Origin: Smittium culicis
Taxonomy: Eukaryota; Kickxellomycota; Harpellomycetes; Harpellales; Legeriomycetaceae
Direction of reading: 5' to 3'
Assembly: GCA_001970855.1 (NCBI GenBank)
Contig: LSSN01000519.1
Coordinates: 38,200-50,293, forward strand
Length of the DNA stretch: 12,094 bases
Positions 8,191 to 12,094 of the stretch are shown piece after piece. The notes under the pieces are model-generated. The model was given only the letters and a program-made list of their open reading frames with translations, did not search any database and had not been told where the DNA came from. The position numbers and the translations under genes are program-made. Position 1 is the stretch's first letter, and each line of letters starts with the position of its first letter.

Positions 8191-8753
8191 AATAAATTAA
8201 TTTAAATTTGATTCTAAATTTATCAACTCTGTTGGGTGCATAAAAAATTCAAAATTCTCTCTTTAAAATATCTATGTTTTCCTAAATTAAAGTATTTTAT
8301 TATATTCCATGTCATTAGTGTATATTATTATTTTAGACATTTCGAATATGATCTAGTAGTTAGTTTCGATATTAAATATAAATTAATCTATCTTGGGTAT
8401 GAAAATATCCTACACTGTCAATTCTAGTTGTTTTTATTTTTTAAGCTCATTAAAAGTGATTGGGCCTTTATTTTTTTTCTATATATATTTTTCATTTACT
8501 TATATATTCAGTTTTTGTCTTTTCATAAGCTTGTTTCTTGAGATTCAACTTGTGAATTTTATCTTATTTTAATAATGATTTAAATAATCCACATTTATTT
8601 ATAATAGGGTTTCATAAGAGAAATTTTTCAGTGGTTTATTGATTAATTATCTATGCTCAACATTGTATCAAAATAATCCAGACTTTTTTTTTCTTAATTT
8701 TTAGAATTGAAATTATTTTAATCATCGATTTAAATGAATACTATGTTTTATGT

Positions 8754-8782
8754 AAACCTATATTGCTATAGGTTTTTTTTTT
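8754..8782 (+). repeat. Hairpin followed by a T run
   Basis: AAACCTATA (8754-8762) and TATAGGTTT (8767-8775) form a 9-bp stem with a 4-base loop, and T continues to about 8782. Terminator-like in shape; no associated gene seen. Confidence 0.55.
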
Positions 8783-11057
8783 ATTTCTTAATCGGATACC
8801 ATTAAATTTATAGATATCTTTTCTAGTTCCATCTAGCGTTTTTTGATCATAATAAAACATAATTTCAACCACTTTTATTTTTCATATTTCCGGAAATTTA
8901 TGTTTAAAATATTACTAAAACAGCATGGATTTTTCATTTAAAAATTATTAAACGTTCATTTTAGGTTCTTATTCTCAATATAATTCATATTAACTATTTC
9001 ACAACTTTTTTTATTTTCGTTATACTATAATTGTGTTTATTTGTAATCTGAATTAAACATAAAAAATTATTTTTTAAACCTAGGAACCCACTTATTATAT
9101 TTTTTTTAGGAAATAAAATTTTTTACATAGAATTAATATCAGCCCGATTGGATAAACTAAACAAGATAGTCCTTGTGCTTACCTTGATTTATTTTTGAAT
9201 AAATACTCTCATTATTAAATTATTATTTGTATTCATATTCATTATCTCTGGTTATATAACAAATTTATTAAAATTTTGTAGCTTGAATAACATCATTATA
9301 AATTTCATTTTGTAACACAAATAAATAAATAATTTTAGTTATAAGAATTAAATCTAAGCTAGAAATTATAGCACTTGTTAAAATATATATTTGCATCTAA
9401 ACTTGCATTTTTATGAATTTAAAAAAAAAAAAAAGCTCATTTTTATACATGATTTATGTACACATTATCGATATTTATTACGGCTTGAATTCTAATTTAT
9501 GGGGGGTTTTCATTTATTTTATCTCTATCTGTTATTATGATAATAGTACAATTATTTATTTCCAAATAACACGTTTTTTATATAAGAAAGTTTATATCGA
9601 ATATTTTTTTTTAATATTTTTTTTAAATCTAAAATTTGTAAATAATTCCTCTAATATTTTTGGATTTTGAGAAAATTTCCATCGAACGAGCAAATTAATT
9701 AGAAATCATAAGCTCTTCAAATATTTTATTTCGTTTATTAATCTGGGTATTTTTTTTAAAATAATTATGTGTAAAACTTGCTTTTTGATATATATATTTT
9801 ATTAAAATAAAAATTTATAAAAATTATTTTGTGTTATTTATAATAATTTAGAGTTAAATTTCTAATCATCGTTTAAGAGGGAATATAAATTGGAGTAATA
9901 TATAGATATTTGTAAATAAAAACAAACACTGAAGCATTTTTTATGCTATGTGAGATCAATTAAATAAACCCATATTTTGTACTAAATATATTACAAAATA
10001 CATTAAAAAACATAATTTAAATATTTTTTCATAAATAATTAGTGATTGGCAGGATAAATAATGAATTTTTTTCAGCATATTATTTATAGTTATAATAAAA
10101 ATTTATACAGTAAAAAATATTTTCTTTAGCAATTTTAATATTTTTTAATTCCATAGGAAGGTATTTTCAGCTGATACTCGATGTGAGGATTCATAGATTG
10201 CAAATATTTGAAAACATTTACTTAATTTAATTTTCCCAAGTATTTACATATGGGTATTTTATATCAACGTAGTTATTTACTTATTATATTGAAGCTTTCC
10301 GTTTCTTTATTTCCACATTAATTTTTATTTATTATAAATCTAATTAAATAGATAATTCATATTAATATGGATTTCTTGCATCTTAAATATAGCTACTCTT
10401 AATAATAAAAATAAATATTTTATTCTAATAATTGATTAACACGATATTTTTACTTATAAAATGATGTCAGACTAACTTTCTATCAAATTTTTTCTAGTAA
10501 TTTATTTAAAATTATAATGAATTTTTATTTTCCAATTTTTTCGTATAATATTTTATATTTGAACTAAATTCAATTAAATGAATCACCGATTTAATATTTT
10601 TTAGATTGATTTTATCTAGGATATCAACAATATCATCTGCGTTGTGTTTATTTTTTATTTTGAAACGAAATATTTCTCAAAATTAAATACAATTTATATT
10701 TAAATCTATGATCATACTATATTAAATGCTTTTTAGTTTCACTGAATATAGTCCAAAGATGTTATTTACAGTTATTATAAAATTATAAAATTTTTTATAT
10801 CAAATGAATTATGAGTAATATTATTCATTTTCTACCTCTAGAATTATTTCGAGTACAATTTATTTCTTACTATCTTAAAATTATCCATGCACTTAGCATG
10901 TTTATAATTTTTAAAATTAATTTAACCAATTTAAACTCTTTTTATTCACCTTTTTTTCTTTAATTTATCCATTAATTATATTCCGAAATATCAAGTTCAC
11001 GAAAAATCTAGTATTTATATTTATACTTATATTTTCTGTAATTCGCGATCTGAAATC

Positions 11058-11073
11058 TCATTATATATAATGA
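11058..11073. repeat. 16-bp perfect palindrome
   Basis: TCATTATATATAATGA reads the same on both strands. In DNA this AT-rich it may be chance. Confidence 0.6.
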
Positions 11074-11735
11074 TGTTTTTACGATTGATCCTCCATAATA
11101 TCCTGTTTTTTATTTTATTAAAGTTATTTTCAGATTTAATTTTAGCTAAGAGTTTTTTTGAATATAAAAATTTTTAGGATCATATTTATTTAACAATTGA
11201 CTGAATCTCCGCTTTTTGGCGCATTATATATAATATGATAAAATACGCACTTAAAAATGCATAAATATTTCTACTCCTTTCTTAAATTTTTTTCATACTT
11301 TAGATATTAATAAATAATTATTTTATTTTACGTGATTATAATTCAATTACATTTTATAAGATCATATTTTATGGATTTGTATTTTGATAATCACTTTAAT
11401 ATTATCATTTTTTTTTTATAAAAAAAAAATTTAAGTTATTTTTAATATTTTTTGGACACAAGATTAATTTTCAATGTTAGAATTATTTATATAATAGCAC
11501 TTTTTTTATTGTATTTAATTCCTATTTTCGTGATTGTGAATGATAATCAGTTATAAACTTCAGTTTTAACAAAATAAGGCTTATTATTATATAAACCACG
11601 AAAAAAATTTAATAATATATTAATTAGTAAAAGCATTTTTACAATAATAAATATAAATAAAATGAATTTTCGAAAGTTTCAGGGTTTACTTGTTTTTATT
11701 CGTAATTTTTTTTAAGCCATTGGAAATAAAATAAC

Positions 11736-11766
11736 CATTTCAATTATTAATATTATAATTGAAATG
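11736..11766. repeat. Inverted repeat, 12-bp perfect arms
   Basis: CATTTCAATTAT (11736-11747) and ATAATTGAAATG (11755-11766) are exact reverse complements around a 7-base spacer. The arms include three G/C pairs, making chance less likely than for pure AT palindromes. Confidence 0.75.
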
Positions 11767-12094
11767 AAATAATATAAAAGATTAAAGTACAAAGAAGCAG
11801 ATATGATCTATTTATGGCTATTTATATAGATAAAATTTGAAGTACTTAATACTCTGTATTTTTCTCGAGTGGATAGATTTAATCTGAAATATAATTTTGC
11901 TAAAAGGTAAAAGTTCAAGATTTAGCCTAAGATAAATAGTCAAATATAAAATTTTTTTTTCGGTAATATTGATATTTATTGTTTTTTCAAATGTAATAAT
12001 AATGATTTTCCGCATTTTGTATTTACAATTTAATCAATTTTTTATTTATTGTGTTATCATTTAGATTTTTATTTTAGTTTTAAAGAATGATATT

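Larger units (their letters stand above)
8191..12094. other. Extremely AT-rich noncoding region
   Basis: Sample lines contain about 5-13 G or C per 60 bases. Open frames here are short, rich in I, F, Y, K and N, and match nothing recognisable, as expected from composition. I found only small palindromes and hairpins, listed separately. It could be a heterochromatic, centromeric or subtelomeric isochore. Confidence 0.6.

Noticed and set aside
8236..8427. Plus-strand open frame of 63 codons
   Set aside because: Its I/F/Y/K-rich residues are what this base composition yields by chance; there is no ATG context or family match.
9413..9670. Plus-strand open frame of 85 codons, membrane-like
   Set aside because: Hydrophobicity follows from T-rich codons. 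It begins with an A run, has no motif, and sits in gene-free DNA.
11818..12015. Minus-strand open frame of 65 codons
   Set aside because: Composition-driven I/K/L string with no recognisable motif.
6611..12094. Mitochondrial DNA
   Set aside because: No mitochondrial protein, rRNA or tRNA gene is visible over more than 5 kb, and the left part of the window has a nuclear-type spliced gene.

Overview
The window looks like AT-rich nuclear DNA from a fungus. The clearest evidence is one spliced minus-strand gene whose product matches the fungal-specific transcription factor domain (middle homology region, Pfam Fungal_trans), with fungal-type introns (GTAAGT donors, an ACTAAT-type branch site, TATAG acceptors). 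The style of the protein and the low GC would suit an early-diverging AT-rich lineage such as a zoopagomycotan gut fungus, but that placement is only an impression.

Layout. Positions 1-1468 are mostly noncoding, full of long A/T runs and abrupt A-to-G homopolymer switches. They hold two weak candidates for short exons or gene remnants: plus strand near 271-575 and minus strand near 1198-1353. Positions 1469-3329 hold the transcription-factor-like gene on the minus strand, read as three exons: 3329-2930, a 13-base micro-exon at 2785-2773, and 2681-1469 (or 2732-1469). The model gives 541 aa (or 558 aa). No Zn2Cys6 DNA-binding cluster is visible in it or just upstream.

Positions 3330-4000 are intergenic and include a GC-richer island (about 3594-3720). 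From about 4.0 to 6.65 kb there is a family of diverged units of 186-204 bp in both orientations. The best units begin and end with CCCTTTC-like inverted termini flanked by TTAA or CTAA. I read them either as old piggyBac-like miniature elements or as an inverted/tandem satellite.

From about 6.65 kb to the end the DNA becomes extremely AT-rich (roughly 10-20% GC in lines I counted) and shows no credible gene. It contains only simple repeats, palindromes and two hairpins followed by T runs. Nothing here looks bacterial or viral, and no tRNA, rRNA or CRISPR array was recognised. With one credible gene there is no pathway to reconstruct; the notable points are its micro-exon structure, its missing DNA-binding domain and the neighbouring repeat family.
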